From: Pezizomycotina sp. ARF18
Lineage: Eukaryota > Ascomycota
Reading direction: 5' to 3'
Assembly (NCBI GenBank): GCA_002224055.1
Contig: AZLU01000149.1
Location: 37,467 to 101,466 of the forward strand
Length of the DNA stretch: 64,000 nucleotides
The notes below the pieces were generated by a model. The model worked only from the letters and a program-made list of their open reading frames with translations. It did no database searches and was not told the DNA's origin. The first letter of the stretch is position 1, and every line of letters starts with the position of its first letter. The position numbers were made by a program, and so were the translations under genes. Shown here piece after piece: positions 34,712-46,249 of this stretch.

Positions 34712-35818
34712 TTTTAAGTCGGATAACGAAATACCATTAGACTGAAAATCATATAATGATCCGGAAGTCCAGCGCTTTCATGGTTTTGTAAGACCTTACT
34801 AGGTCTGTAAAAGGTTCTAGCTGAAGTCCAGCTTATATACACTTAATATAAAAATATAGTTAATAAAGCAAAGAGGGTATAAAGATTACAGGAGATTATG
34901 GGCAGGAGACAGAATGTATAAATATAACTTGGTAAAAGCTGCCGCCAATCCAAACGTGTAAACCGTATCGCCTGCAAGGGATGTACTTGGACGGATATGG
35001 TATATTGAGTGCCCCAGTTGGATAAAAAAAGGCAGCAGAACGCCAAGGACGCCTCCTCGGATTTCTTTCATCGGGTTCCCGCAACCACTAAGGAATAAAG
35101 TTCCCCCCCCCCCCCCGGTTTAGTTTGCCAACTCGTGTTCTTAACACGAGGGTAACCTGGGCAAGATAACAACTAATAAAAACTAACAGTAGTTTGGCGC
35201 CATATACCAGTCTACGTAGGTGGAGTAGGTAAAAGTGTGATATGAGAATTTACCATCTTTCCCAAAAAAAGAATCTAGCTTATCCTACAGATCTTTTGGG
35301 AGCTACGAGCAATGGAGTCTATGATAGTTTCTTACCGGAGTTGTTAAGTGGGGGAAAGGCCTGGTGAGCATGTTTCAACGATGGAATCACATGGCTAAAA
35401 TGGGATCGGCTTTAACGAAGATACTATCGCTGATCCTGCCCAATGGAGACGCCAGCGATTAGTGTAAAGGGAATCCTTTTTGTTGGCTCTCCCTTGTGCT
35501 CGAATTAACGACGATCGTGAGCGAGACTGGTGCTGGTCGATCAGGGCGGTGGAACATTTCTTTGTCGGATGAACGCTGAGCAACCTTCCAACCTTCATAG
35601 GCTGAACTCGGAGAACTCTGCATCCCAGACAGGCGGTTATCCATCTTGCGTTCCATCCACCCATCGCTTTTGCGTTAGTAGTATCACTCGAGGCACGTCG
35701 CATGAATCTTCCGAGAGTACGGATAACTAGAAGCGAAAGCTCCTTTGAGACACGAAACGCAACAGAGCCGCTATAGAAACAAAGCCCTTTTTACGACACG
35801 CGAGAGCGAATTTCGTTC
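34712..35818. other. Gene-free stretch with poly-C run
   Basis: Contains a C14 run at 35103-35116. Overlapping ORFs at 35395-35730 on both strands are open but contradictory, and no product is recognised. The 34843-35084 ORFs are low-complexity. Confidence 0.4.
35103..35116. repeat. Poly-C run (C14)
   Basis: Fourteen C in otherwise AT-rich intergenic DNA. Confidence 0.85.
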
Positions 35819-36343
35819 ATGTCAAACCTGAAAACCACCGGCGAGAGCTTTAGCATCATGTCGAAGATCCGGAAAAAACCCTTCGAGAAGGGAAACAACA
35901 GCTGTCTAGAATAATCGGAGATGAATAAGCGTATAGACCAGAGCAGGTAAAACTGCGAAGGTAGGCAACGATGGCTTTTCAGCAGATGAGGCAAAAAAGG
36001 CCGAGGGTTTGCAGGGGGATTATTTTGCCTCATCGGTACCCTTAAAGCCGCCCTGGAAATGTTATTGAGGCCACACATTAAAAATTTAAACCTTGTGAGG
36101 TTTCTGAGGCTGGATTTGAAGAAAGAATTCTCGCAAATTTCCTCAACCTAGTACCTGGGTAGTTCCTGATCCATTGTACTCCCTTAACCGTGGCTTTGGA
36201 GTAAGGGGCACTACGGTGTCGAACCAGGTTCAGGGATTTTGGGGCAGTTCTAGAACTTACGCGATAACAAAACAAACGGGGGGAAGAAAGTGGGTTCCGC
36301 GAAAGCGTTGAGCCTCACCGAGATTGCCAAGCGTAATAGCTAA
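35819..36343 (+). pseudogene. Unrecognised basic protein gene, frameshifted
   Basis: The ATG at 35819 opens MSNLKTTGESFSIMSKIRKK and continues PFEKGNN before a stop. Downstream plus-strand pieces keep coding character in shifting frames: DGFSADEAKKAEGLQGDYF, or alternatively TLKAALEMLLRPHIKNLNLV, then NKTNGGKKVGSAKALSLTEI ending AKRNS at 36343. I infer one short lysine-rich protein with two or three breaks. The minus ORF 35791-36078 over the same bases appears to be its shadow. Family unknown. Confidence 0.3.
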
Positions 36344-38241
36344 ATGTGAGTTTTTCATTAGCGCAAATTTTCTTTGGGTTTGCTTTCTTTTTTTTTGCTC
36401 ATTAGCGCCTCTGATTCTTCGTATTCGAAAAGCATTAGTCTGAATTCGTGAAGGCGATGGGGTCGAAGAGATTACCGGTTTATACCAGTAACGTGTTGAT
36501 CGTCATTTGGAGTGCCCAACCGAGATACCGAGAGGTCGGCGAATGGCGCTGTCTTCGGTGAGTGGTAGCATGCAGGCGTTGAATATTTTCGAGTTATAAA
36601 GAATCGAAAACCTGGAGTTTCTAACTAAAACCTCTCTAAACAATCCTTGGGGAACGTGCGCGTCGTTGAACTTCGCAAAAGCTTTCCTTGGCGTCTTGCT
36701 CATCTGGTATAACCCTGAGTATTCACCATCGTTGCGTTATCTTAGTGATACGCAAATTTAACAAAGTTTTGAGATATCATTCATGAGGTCGGATGCTATG
36801 CATATTTTGTATTTCATGAAACATTCTCATTTTTCCGGTTGCTCCCTGGCTTCTAACGCTTATGTTCTGCTAAAATGCGTTATTGAAATTCAATTATTGT
36901 GCCCTCCCCCACCTCTATTTTCGGGTGAAGGTAGATCAGTGGAAAATCGATAGGACATCCATTGAACACAATGCGAAGGGCGTGGGCGGGAGATCTGCGT
37001 ACACTAGAATAGTTGCTGTCTTAATCCGTGTCTTAAATGTTACTTGGTGGGTACGGAGCTAGCAGTATCTGTTCAATAAAGGTATCGTATCCTTCTCGAA
37101 GGGAGATTACCAACGCTTATAATTGCGAACAAATATTGGAATGATGAAGTCAATCCCACTGAGTTGTTCATTCGTTTTCATCATGACGCCACATTTAGGG
37201 GGGGCGAGCCGGCGTAGGACTCTTCGAGTCGGAGGTTTAGAATGAGATGTAAAGCGGCGACCTTTGAAAAAGGTGTCGTGATATTCTTAGGGAACAACAA
37301 CAACCCTTGCTGAAAAGATGGGTTGCCACGCAAAATTAAACCAAAAGGGTTCATTGCATCGTAATTTTATCCCACAAAACCGTAGGATCGTAATCATTTC
37401 GAGGAAGGTGCTCAAATAGCTACTTAAGTGTAATATAACGCGAAACATCATTCGGAAAGCTATTGAGAACTTGCATAAGCAAACGGTAGGGTATGGGAAG
37501 CTGGCATTCACGTTTGAGGGGGCGCTGAACGTGTACTGAAATTGGAATAATTATCCTTGCTCTATATTCTACAGACTATTTTGATTTCCAGAGCTGTATT
37601 CATTCGAGTCCACACCGCTGCCTCGACGTGGATATACGTTTGATTGGAAAATGTAAAATCTTGCGAGTCAAAATATAATGAAAATTAAAAGGCGCTATAG
37701 CGTGACACGGCTAAGAAAACCTTTTTAACAACTCATTAAAGCGTCAGGCATTAAATGGGTTTAAGAATGAGTATACGGGATTGTCAAGAATTGATGTATC
37801 TTTTTCTGACATCCAAAGCTCGTAGTGGTGGTTTATAACAGAATTATTTCAAAACTATTCATTGAACATGTGTGGATAATTTCGTTTTTAATGCTTTAAT
37901 GTTTTTTGCTACTATTAACATGTTGAGAATTATACATACTTCTCTAATGCCTCGTCATAGTATACTGCGGTATAGTAAAGATATTTGAGAAATATTTGAA
38001 CAGTGTTCTCACTCTGAACACTGACCTTGAACGATTTGAGCCTAATATAAGTGGCGTAAATAGAGGTGTTTTGAGAAACTCCGAGGAAACGAGGCCACGG
38101 TAAATTGAGTTAGGGAATGTATTTGGCTGCGGGCGGCTAACCTGCTAGAGGTTGTATTACTGGATGATATTCTGGGCTCGCTAGAAATCCGGATGGAAAA
38201 TTTTAGCTTTCAACTTCTGGCCAGCAAGGAAATGTAACAAA
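36344..38241. other. Gene-free AT-rich stretch
   Basis: Around 36500-36760 both strands are open for 40-66 codons (plus: contains NNPWGTCASLNFAKAFLGV; minus: starts MSKTPRKAFAKFNDAHVP). I cannot decide between them. The rest is AT-rich with no supported feature. Confidence 0.35.
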
Positions 38242-38439
38242 ATGTCTTCCCGTTTTTTAAAGAGGTTTCTTACTATTTATTTATTAAGTATTTTGCTACA
38301 TCGTACTAAAGAAGCAAGCGCCCTTACTTCAGGCGAACCTCATATTGATGCTGGGCTATTTGCCAGAGGCTTCTCCTATGATTTCGGTGAAGACCCCAAT
38401 ATTGAGCAGAAAAAGATACCGTATAGAAGTCAAGTATAG
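38242..38439 (+). CDS. Small ORF with signal peptide (candidate secreted protein)
   Basis: The ATG at 38242 gives MSSRFLKRFLTIYLLSILLH, a basic N-terminus and hydrophobic core, then a mature region with HIDAGLFARGFSYDFGEDPN. The first frame ends at 38439. The overlapping frame to 38581 (contains REAYPIYSGSSSCFQQLW) may be its continuation after a shift. The mature start resembles that of the 26767 surface glycoprotein (GPINAGLF versus HIDAGLF), which may be chance. Family unknown. Confidence 0.3.
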   Translation: MSSRFLKRFLTIYLLSILLHRTKEASALTSGEPHIDAGLFARGFSYDFGEDPNIEQKKIPYRSQV

Positions 38440-38581
38440 TTTGTTCAGCACTTATTTCCTGAGGACGGACCAATCTTTGATTGGGCGCGAAGCTTATCCG
38501 ATATATTCGGGATCTTCCTCATGTTTTCAACAACTATGGAAACAGATGGAAACGTTTGAAGCAGTGAATGCAACGCGATAG

Positions 38582-40067
38582 AATATTTGTCTTGAGTGAG
38601 AAAGCTTCAAAATTGCCACACTTAGAAATTACTATCAATTGAGAAGTGATTGAAGTTATTTCACGGCCTTGTAAATACATGCGTGTTATCAACCGGAGTG
38701 AATGAGCCTGCGATCACCTTGACACTCTCCCAAAAGGATTATATTTTGGTATGGAAGTAGTTATAGCAGGCTGGAGAGTTATTGATATTGCAGAGAAAAG
38801 AGATAACAGGGTAGGGGGAATAATTCTGCTCAAATATCCCGCAACAATGATAAGAGCAATCGCTACTCTTTTCTACTAAACTAGCTGAGTATATGCTGAA
38901 AATTAAAAAGATTCAACTGACGTCCAGATAAAATGTACTACTATATGTGGCTGTACAAGATTCAAGCCGGATATTTTGGGACTTTGGATTGAGATAGACT
39001 AGCGTAGAGAACCATGTCCTATTTACGGCAACGGATATAATACCAAAATGACAAATAACAAAAGCTTCCGCCATTTGATTCCTCGTTTAAAAACGGTATC
39101 TAGGGAATGTAGCGTTACACTAAACGTTTGTTTAGTTTTGAATGAGATATTGCTGGGTTTGTAGTTCCACACAGCCACGTTCTCGTTCCGGAAATGTATA
39201 ATCGTTTATCATTGCCTGGAAAAGGAAGCATATGAAAGAAAAGGCCTTCTAATTATGATCATTCTCGTTTATTCAGTTAAAGGACACTTCTCAGAAAGCA
39301 TAGTTTAACCTGATTGTGGAAGACACGATAAGAAAGGCTGAGATGAAGGATTGAGATTCACATTGCAAGAGCAGCCTAACTGAAGGGCATCTACTACTCG
39401 GAGGAGTTTTAAAATTAGAAGTAGCGTGGCGGCATCTTTTTGTGAAAGTGGACTTTCATAAGAGCTACGTCCGAAGTTGCCCGTATTTCCTTTATACGGC
39501 TTTACCAAATCGGCGTTGTATATAATTCCCAAGATCAGCCCTACGTTGATGCTTTGGAATATGAAACTCGAATACTTTCCATCAAGACGTAATCCTGAAA
39601 ATAAAAGACGCAGTCAAACTCGTAAAAACTTGATACCCTGAAAATCTCATTTCAAAATACCTAAGGCGGCTTATATTCAGAGCATATTATCAACCTCTCG
39701 GAAGCGTTTCGAAACCGTTGATAAAGATAAAATTACAGAAGAAAACGTACTCGTTGGGCTAATAATTTGCCATATATTTCTTCTACATCTTACCATTCAT
39801 TATCGGTCCAAAGGTAAGCACCCTGCGCAGAGACCCATGATATACTTAGAATCAATTTTTCAAGTTGCAACAGCTAACAGCTTGGATAGGTTTCACCCTA
39901 AGAAAAACAATTTACAAGGCGTTGGAAAGCTCACTTGCATTGGGCAGGGGAATGGGTGCTAAGCTAAATATAATCATCAGACGGCGTCTAGCAGGTTATA
40001 TATAGAGAGAAAAAAGTGCTTCTTTAGAACATTATAATGCTGTTAAGAACCCTTACATGCTCTTACC
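38582..40067. other. Gene-free AT-rich stretch
   Basis: No supported gene, RNA or repeat. The minus ORF 39305-39532 has no coding features I trust. Confidence 0.45.
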
Positions 40068-41004
40068 GTGATAGCACCAGGCATCACATCGTTTAACGAG
40101 TTTTTTTGGGAAAGAGAACTTCAGCCGTCTCCGAAGTGCCGCAAAAGCGGGCCTGACGAGGTCATAGAAGGATTCAAGGGTTTCAATCCAGGAAAATGTT
40201 ACGGCAGCATCAGTGCACTGCACTTAAGTCATAAAGAGGAGATCTGGGCAAGCACCGGTTGTAAAGGTCGAAGTAGAAGCAGCAACGCAGGACAGCTCCA
40301 AAGATACATAACAATAAAGCCCACGCCCAATCTAGATCGGCTTGGGTGTGCTGGTGGAAACCAAAAAGAAGACAGTCAAAGTGGTATCAGGGGGCACCAC
40401 CAAAGCGAAAGCTCTAAACAATCTGTTTGGGACGATAAGCCACCATCTTACTCCGTCCTGAGCCATCGATGGAAATAAAGATTAGGGAGCGTTCCTTTAG
40501 TGGTTTCGTGTAAAATACTAACGTAAATATTTTTTTTTGTACTTCTTTTACGCGCACACATCTTCCACGGTGCTAAAATCTGCAAGTAGTCTTTTTAAAA
40601 ATAAAAAGGAATGTGCAAAGAAATTCAACGAACGTGCCTCTTCGGCAGCTGCCTAAGGCGTTGGAACCCATTTCAAGGGCAACCAAGGCTCTCAAGACGC
40701 TCTGTTACCACTTATGAGATATTTGAGAGGGTGTTTCGTCCATTCCCCGAACCAAAGGTGATGGCACCGTTGTTCTGTGGCATCAGAACAAGACAATACT
40801 GCCCCGACAGTTTCACCACAATCCTGGATACTCCAAAGGTTTAGTGAGGTATTTTCGACCGCTCGAAGCAACAATAATGAGAAACTTGCATTAGACTTAT
40901 TCACACAACCCGCGCGTCGGCAGGGTTTTCGGATAAGAATGCCTTCGACTTGGTTGACGCTCAATACTCTCCTGCGCGGAGATTATCGCCCCCCCCCCCC
41001 CCCC

Positions 41005-41037
<33 letters not shown>

Positions 41038-42000
41038 TCCTGCTTGGTAGGATTTCTATTGCCGCGACCAAGGCGTTTGTTTCGGATGGATGAATAAAGT
41101 AGCGAAAGGAACGCAAATAAAAGGCGGCTCCCTTCTCCTAGAACTTGTCTTTGAGACATAAACTCATGGACTATAACAGAACCTGTTTTCTCTTGAATAT
41201 TTAGTTTCTTCCACTATTGGAATTTGGAGAGAATGACGGATTTGGCAACGAAGCAATGGTATACAATGAACTGAACACGGCTGCATGGGTCAAGTTGACA
41301 GTTTACAAGTTCGTGAGATACCACGACAGAATACGGAGGCATTACGAACACGTTCTTGATAACCCTTCCCAGTAGATCCGGAAGAACATTATGACGCACA
41401 ATGCCGTATCATCGTCAACATCAATGACCTTACCGAAAATCGCCCGACTTTGAAAAGGCTCTCTTGCTAGTAGAGGAGAGCGCTGTTACGGCTGTATATA
41501 TACAGATCCTAATGCTATGTCGAGGTCTCAGATGCTGTGAGGAATTTTTTTTTCTTCCCTTCATTTTCAGTTTGTTAGAATTTAACTCATTTTTCATAAT
41601 TTAAGAAGTCAAATATGAACAATCTGCAGCTGACTAAATTAAAAAGCTTCATTAAGTCTGCAAAAGCTCGCCGGTGTGACCGATGCAGAACTTGTGGCGC
41701 TACATCACAGAATCGTAAAGCATTGCCCCGTGGAGACCCAGTGGAATTCGATGCTACTGTGGACCTTGGGGAGGATGTCGTCGGGATGGGTATGTTATGT
41801 ACACAGACGAAGAGATACTTCAAAAGTTTCTTGTTAGAGCAAAGGAGCGGCAGCTTGCCGCCAATGACATGATGCGTTTTATTCGCCAGAACCCACGAAC
41901 ACCTCCGCCGCCATACGAGGCTTCGCCCCCAGCCTACCTGCCTGAAGTTCTATTTCTTTTTGAACTTATAACTCTAGTGATAACTAAGATACATTTGGGT
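40068..42000 (+). pseudogene. Unrecognised multi-fragment gene, frameshifted
   Basis: Plus-strand pieces in order: 40340-40460 (contains TKKKTVKVVSGGTTKAKALN and NLFGTI), 40620-40720 (RQLPKALEPISRATKALKTL), 40760-40880 (FHHNPGYSKGLVRYFRPLEA), 41205-41370 (LEFGENDGFGNEAMVYNELN and YKFVRYHDRIRRHYEHVLDN), 41373-41470 (CRIIVNINDLTENRPTLKRL), 41615-41790 (KARRCDRCRTCGATSQNRKA) and 41800-41950 (YTDEEILQKFLVRAKERQLA, then a Pro/Tyr-rich tail). Several are long, highly coding-like and share one strand, so one gene, or two adjacent ones, is likely. A C17-A30 run interrupts it at 40989-41035, probably in an intron or as an insertion. The end is reminiscent of C-termini of fungal proteins with STAND-type N-domains, but I cannot assign it. 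Confidence 0.3.
40989..41035. repeat. Compound C17-A30 homopolymer
   Basis: Seventeen C followed directly by thirty A, with no interruptions, inside the gene relic at 40068-42000. Confidence 0.9.
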
Positions 42001-42112
42001 CTGGGATCTGAAAACGGAAAGGGTAAAGAAAAAGGGAAACTAGAAATATCATACAGTAACTTGGTTGAAGCAACGTCTCTAATATTATCCCGGTTATGAG
42101 ATATTTGTATCC

Positions 42113-43080
42113 CTAAGTGTGCCGCTGCCCTTCTGTTGACGCTTGCCCCTGTTGGTGCGATCGGGACCCGGACTTCCCCGCTGCTGCTGCTGCTGCTCCT
42201 TTCTTTTTGTTTAAACTTTGCGATCGTGTCTTCAAAAAGCGCAAGCGACTCTGAGCCTCCTTTACCGCTTTGTACACGGCCTCCATCCTTGTTCTGGTCA
42301 TATTTCGCTTCTGCCAGATGGAAATCTGAACTAAGGTCCTTTCAGGAGCGGATTCAAGATCATTCAGCTCAATGGAGCCGTCGCCGCTGTTTCCTTCTTG
42401 ATCATGGTTGTATCTAAGGCTCTAGTTTCGCGTAAAGAAGAAATTGCTGGTGCAGATCTATGATATATCTAATAATGTAGAATAGGATCGAACTTATAGA
42501 TTTGATACAGAACTAACTATTCTAACTAAGGGAATACATGATACTATATATAATAAACGTATAAACTAACGATACTATAATCTTATATAATATATATAAT
42601 CTACCTTAACGGCTCGTAGAGCCTTATCGTCGTAATCTTCTTAATATCTTTAGATAAGAACTTAATATTTCTAGCTAAAGTTCCTTCCTTCTTAGCTATA
42701 TAAGTATTACCTCGATGCCTGTAGATTTGTCATGCCTCTTTGGCATGCCTAATAGCTAGCAGAAATTAGCATTTATTCTCTCAAATTTAGAACGGCGTGC
42801 GGGAAAGAGTTGCTCATTTATAACCCATGAAAGCGGCCGCCACCCGTCGCACCTCTTCTAACGCGTTCTCGACATTTTTGTTCTCCAGGCTCAGTATCGT
42901 ATCCTTGAACATGGGCATTGTCCCATCCATCCCGCTTCAACTAGGTCTAAAGCCTCAGCTTTAAGCCTTTTGTGCTCGGACTCGCAAACCCTCAGCTGTG
43001 ATTGCATATCCGCGACTTTACGAGCCAGTCTTTGTCTATCGGCCCCGAATGCTTTAGCTGTCTCGATGCCTCCACGATTC
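42113..43080 (-). pseudogene. Coiled-coil protein gene with AT-rich gap, frameshifted
   Basis: The minus-strand upstream part (43080-42823) encodes a coiled coil, RQRLARKVADMQSQLRVCES and HKRLKAEALDLVEAG, then, after one shift, FKDTILSLENKNVENALEEV ending at a stop near 42823. The downstream part (42413-42113) encodes QISIWQKRNMTRTRMEAVYK, AVKEAQSRLRFLKTRSQSLN, an alanine run from GCT/CAG repeats, and a basic Ser/Gln tail with stop at 42113. Between them (42430-42780) lies an AT-rich, TpA-rich segment without coding, possibly an insertion, an intron plus decay, or a boundary between two genes. Family unknown. Confidence 0.35.
42430..42780. repeat. AT-rich TpA-rich tract, RIP-like
   Basis: Dense TA steps and few CA/TG steps by eye, with words such as ctatatat and ctaactaa. 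It resembles repeat-induced-point-mutated DNA. No element ends recognised. Confidence 0.4.
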
Positions 43081-43105
43081 AACTATAACACCAAAAAACT
43101 TGTGA

Positions 43106-43214
43106 TGGCAGAAACAATTGGTGCGGCGACCGCCGCGTGCGATATCATTTCCATATGCTGGTTATTTATCGAAGCTTCGTGCGACATGATTGGGTCCATG
43201 AGAAAGCAAGCGGT
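43106..43214 (+). CDS. Possible first exon of a STAND-type fungal N-terminal domain protein
   Basis: The ATG at 43106 gives MAETIGAATAACDIISICWL, then FIEASCDMIGSMRKQA, followed at once by a GTAAGT donor. This matches the length and hydrophobic pattern of first exons of fungal STAND/NLR-like and related proteins. No second exon can be traced downstream. The opposite strand is also open here (43083-43415), so strand is uncertain. Confidence 0.25.
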
Positions 43215-43419
43215 GTAAGTGTGGATTGTAGTTGGTGATAATCTTAGAAATTGAAGCGGAATAAGGCGACCGTTGATTGTACCTGGTAATTGGCCTTGGA
43301 AACTGAAGGTATAGATCTCATTTACCGCTCTTAACTGATAAGTCGATCGCTGGCTCTGGGCATGGTTAATATAAACTTTCTGAACACCATATTCTATGCT
43401 CGACGATGAGTTCAAGATT

Positions 43420-45018
43420 GTGTTTACAAGTGTGCGGGCGGGGTTTGCATTTTTTCCCTCGCAATACGTTGCTCAGATTTTTTCACTAGCGCATCTTTTG
43501 AAGATACTTCGAAAATTGTCGATGAATGTTCGAGGCGGAAAGACGAAGAACTAGAACAGGATGACAAAGCGGGAAGCTACAGGAGAGGCAAGAAAGAAGG
43601 ACAAAGGGTGTCAGTGAGCTCACAGTGAAATTCCAGAGCGCTTTCAATAGAGAGTTAGGGACCAGAGCGTGGGCCCACCGTCACGTTTTAAAGAGCGATC
43701 AGGAAAGTCGTCTCAGCGTCAGGCTCATTACGGCTCAAAGCTATATTGACTCGGACCGAGTTATTGAATTTTTTAATTATATTTACTGAGTATCGAGCGG
43801 AAATTCCCCCTTAAAAAAAATTCAAACGTGACTAATTCGACAAGTTACCGAGCTATAATAGTAATTTCTGTATGGAAATTCCCGTCGACTCAATTCAAAC
43901 AACTTTTGCATATTAGAGTTTATTATACCGTGGACGATTGAATAATCATTCGTGATTTTATTGCGTGTTTACTTGGAGTTTTGAGTTCAGGTCGGGAAAT
44001 CCGCTCGGTAATCACCCGGGGGGTTTTCCGGCTTATAAGCGGTCTGCCAGGGGGGGGGGAGGCGATCTTGGCCTTCGTTTACATTGAAAATGTCTTTGAT
44101 GACCATACACATATACAAACCGACTCCAGAATTGTCGTTTCGTGTTGTCGCCTTTCGGCCGCCATTATTGGTTGATATTTATAAACCGAAAACTTTTCCA
44201 AGCGCATGAACGCTTTCGCAAGGACAGTTCCTCGAATACTGGGAGAAGTACCTGCGTCTTGAACTTAGGGCTTTCTGAGCGCCAGGTCACTCGGTGAGGT
44301 AGTTGACAGTCTATGAGATAAATGCCATCATTTATATAATTATTATTATTATTCTTGCTGATACCTACCGGCCACCGCGGCTGTTGCTATAATTGTGACT
44401 GTTTCTGTGGTTGCATCTCTAACCAGTAGCTCCTGTCCATATACCGTGGAATGAGCCGTGTAAAATAATTCAGAGGTCGAGGTGGAAGTCTCTCTTTCTT
44501 CTTACGTTCGTTCCTCACTTCAGGGAAACCCGGGCAAATGGGTCCTACGGGGCCTGGTCGCGAAACTGAGAATTGTTTGAAAATTGATGAGGGTCACGGG
44601 TTGCTTGCTACATGGAATGGAAAGGCGGCGTACTGTCGCCCTTTGGTTATTCCTACCCTCTTTTTTTTGGGGGGGGGGGTGGTGCACGGAAGGAAGAAAA
44701 AAAAAAAAAAAAAAACCTAGGGAAAGAAAAAGAAATTACAGTAGGGCGTGCACAAAGACGTTTTCCTTGCTTCAAATAACACGCACCCTTTCTACGGTCC
44801 GTAAATTAAAATAAAAATAGTAACATTGATGATAAATAACATTCCTGAGGCACCACCAACCCAATATCTTCCTCACCCACCCCACGTTTTTCCACTCCTT
44901 CTCCATCTTCTCCTCAGCTTTCTTCATTAACACCTCCGCCTTGTACGAACTTCTGCGTGAACTGGTAATGGACTTGCGACGTTAGCAAAGCAGTGAAATC
45001 GATTATTTTTTGCACGTT
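43420..45018. other. Gene-free stretch with homopolymers
   Basis: AT-rich. A G-rich run at about 44669-44679 and an A19 run at 44697-44715 stand out. The ORFs at 43981-44175 and 44538-44814 are products of these runs. Bases 44840-44940 are C-rich. No supported gene. Confidence 0.45.
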
Positions 45019-46081
45019 TTAAAAGTGTAATTTGGCAAGGAGATTTACAACGTGGCGAACAGCTAGTTGTATCATAGAGTTTTTCGTCCAGAAAAGCTGA
45101 GCCTCATTTTCAATGAAGTACGAGGTACTGTCAAATAGTTCCAATAGAGCTTGCAACGGATACGCGGTTTTTGAATGTGCTTGAGCTTACCCCTCTTCGT
45201 AAGCTTTCCGAAGGGGTTCAACGGCTTAACAACCGCATGGTCGACGGCTTTGAAAACGGCTTTCCTTGCTAGGTCCTCGAGCATGCGATTGCAGAGCCTG
45301 AACTTCTTCCGCGTGGAGATTTCGCAGTTCTCCGCGATCATGCCGATGACCTCCGCAAGGAAGCTACCTGCAGTCCTTCCGAGTGAGGATTATTTCCATT
45401 CGTCGAGCCTTCAACTTTTGCTTCTTAGCAACGTTCGCTTTGGCGGTATCCTCATCCACCTTGGGTCGCGCCGCTGCGTAAGGGAACGTCAGAATAATTT
45501 TTCTTCAGCTTGAGGGACTCGGCGTTGTCGATAGGGTAGGTGAAGTCGCAGGTTGAGAGCTTTTAAAGCTCTCGCGAATATTACAAATAGAGATGAAACC
45601 GTTTGAAAAATCCTCGAAAACAGCAGTTGCTTGATTGATGGGTGGACGGGGAAAGATGATACCAGGAAAAATCGAAGAGGGCGATTGCTCGGAGTAGCAA
45701 AATGAGGAGAGAAGGTACATACTGCGGGCGGAGTACGTGTACTCGTTCATACATCCGAATCCCAAAATATATCAGGATCCGAGTCCAGCAGGTGAATAGA
45801 ATAAAAAGACAGCTCCATCACCGCTTCCAAAGGGAAACAAACTTCCCGAGTGTATCCAATCTCCTCCAAGAGCATGATCTCCATAAAGCGTTAACGAGTT
45901 GACATGGCGTTACGCTAGGGGGTCCTGTAAAAAATATATTCGGGTACGGGCTTGGAGCGCTTTGCTGACGAGGCGGTAATTCTTCAGCCAGGGAAGCCCG
46001 GCAGCTTGCCGATACGTAGTAGGATTTCGATGGGAATTGCCGTGAAAATGGAATAATCTACCTGTCCACCCAGAAGGACAT
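45019..46081 (-). CDS. F-box domain protein, frameshifted
   Basis: The minus-strand ATG at 46081 (MSFWVDR) is followed one frame away by DYSIFTAIPIEILLRIGKL and PWLKNYRLVSKALQARTRIY, a good F-box: I-P-x-E-I-L-x-x-I, then L-K-N-Y-R-L-V-S-K. F-box proteins bind Skp1 and present substrates to SCF ubiquitin ligases. Downstream blocks are SLTLYGDHALGGDWIHSGS, ATAVFEDFSNGFISICNIRE, FTYPIDNAESLKLKKNYSD, KANVAKKQKLKARRMEIILT, SFLAEVIGMIAENCEIST and HAVVKPLNPFGKLTKRGKL. The last is QALLELFDSTSYFIENEAQL, ending LAKLHF at 45019. The C-terminal part has no leucine-rich or WD pattern that I can see. About six shifts are needed, and an intron may lie within 45560-45800. Confidence 0.45.
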
Positions 46082-46249
46082 TAGATCCGCTCTGCCTTCT
46101 CTTGAAGAATCTCGTTCGGTATGTGCAGCTTTGAGGTAGACGTGGTGGACGTTTGCGGCTTCGGAAGGTTCGGGATCGGGGAGATGCGGAGATCCCAAGA
46201 GTCGGGTGGTGAGCAGAATAGCGGACGGATCGACCAGCGAAGATAGGTG

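Noticed and set aside
44538-44814. Plus-strand ORFs with lysine runs
   Set aside because: The lysines come from the A19 run and the sequence otherwise lacks coding character.
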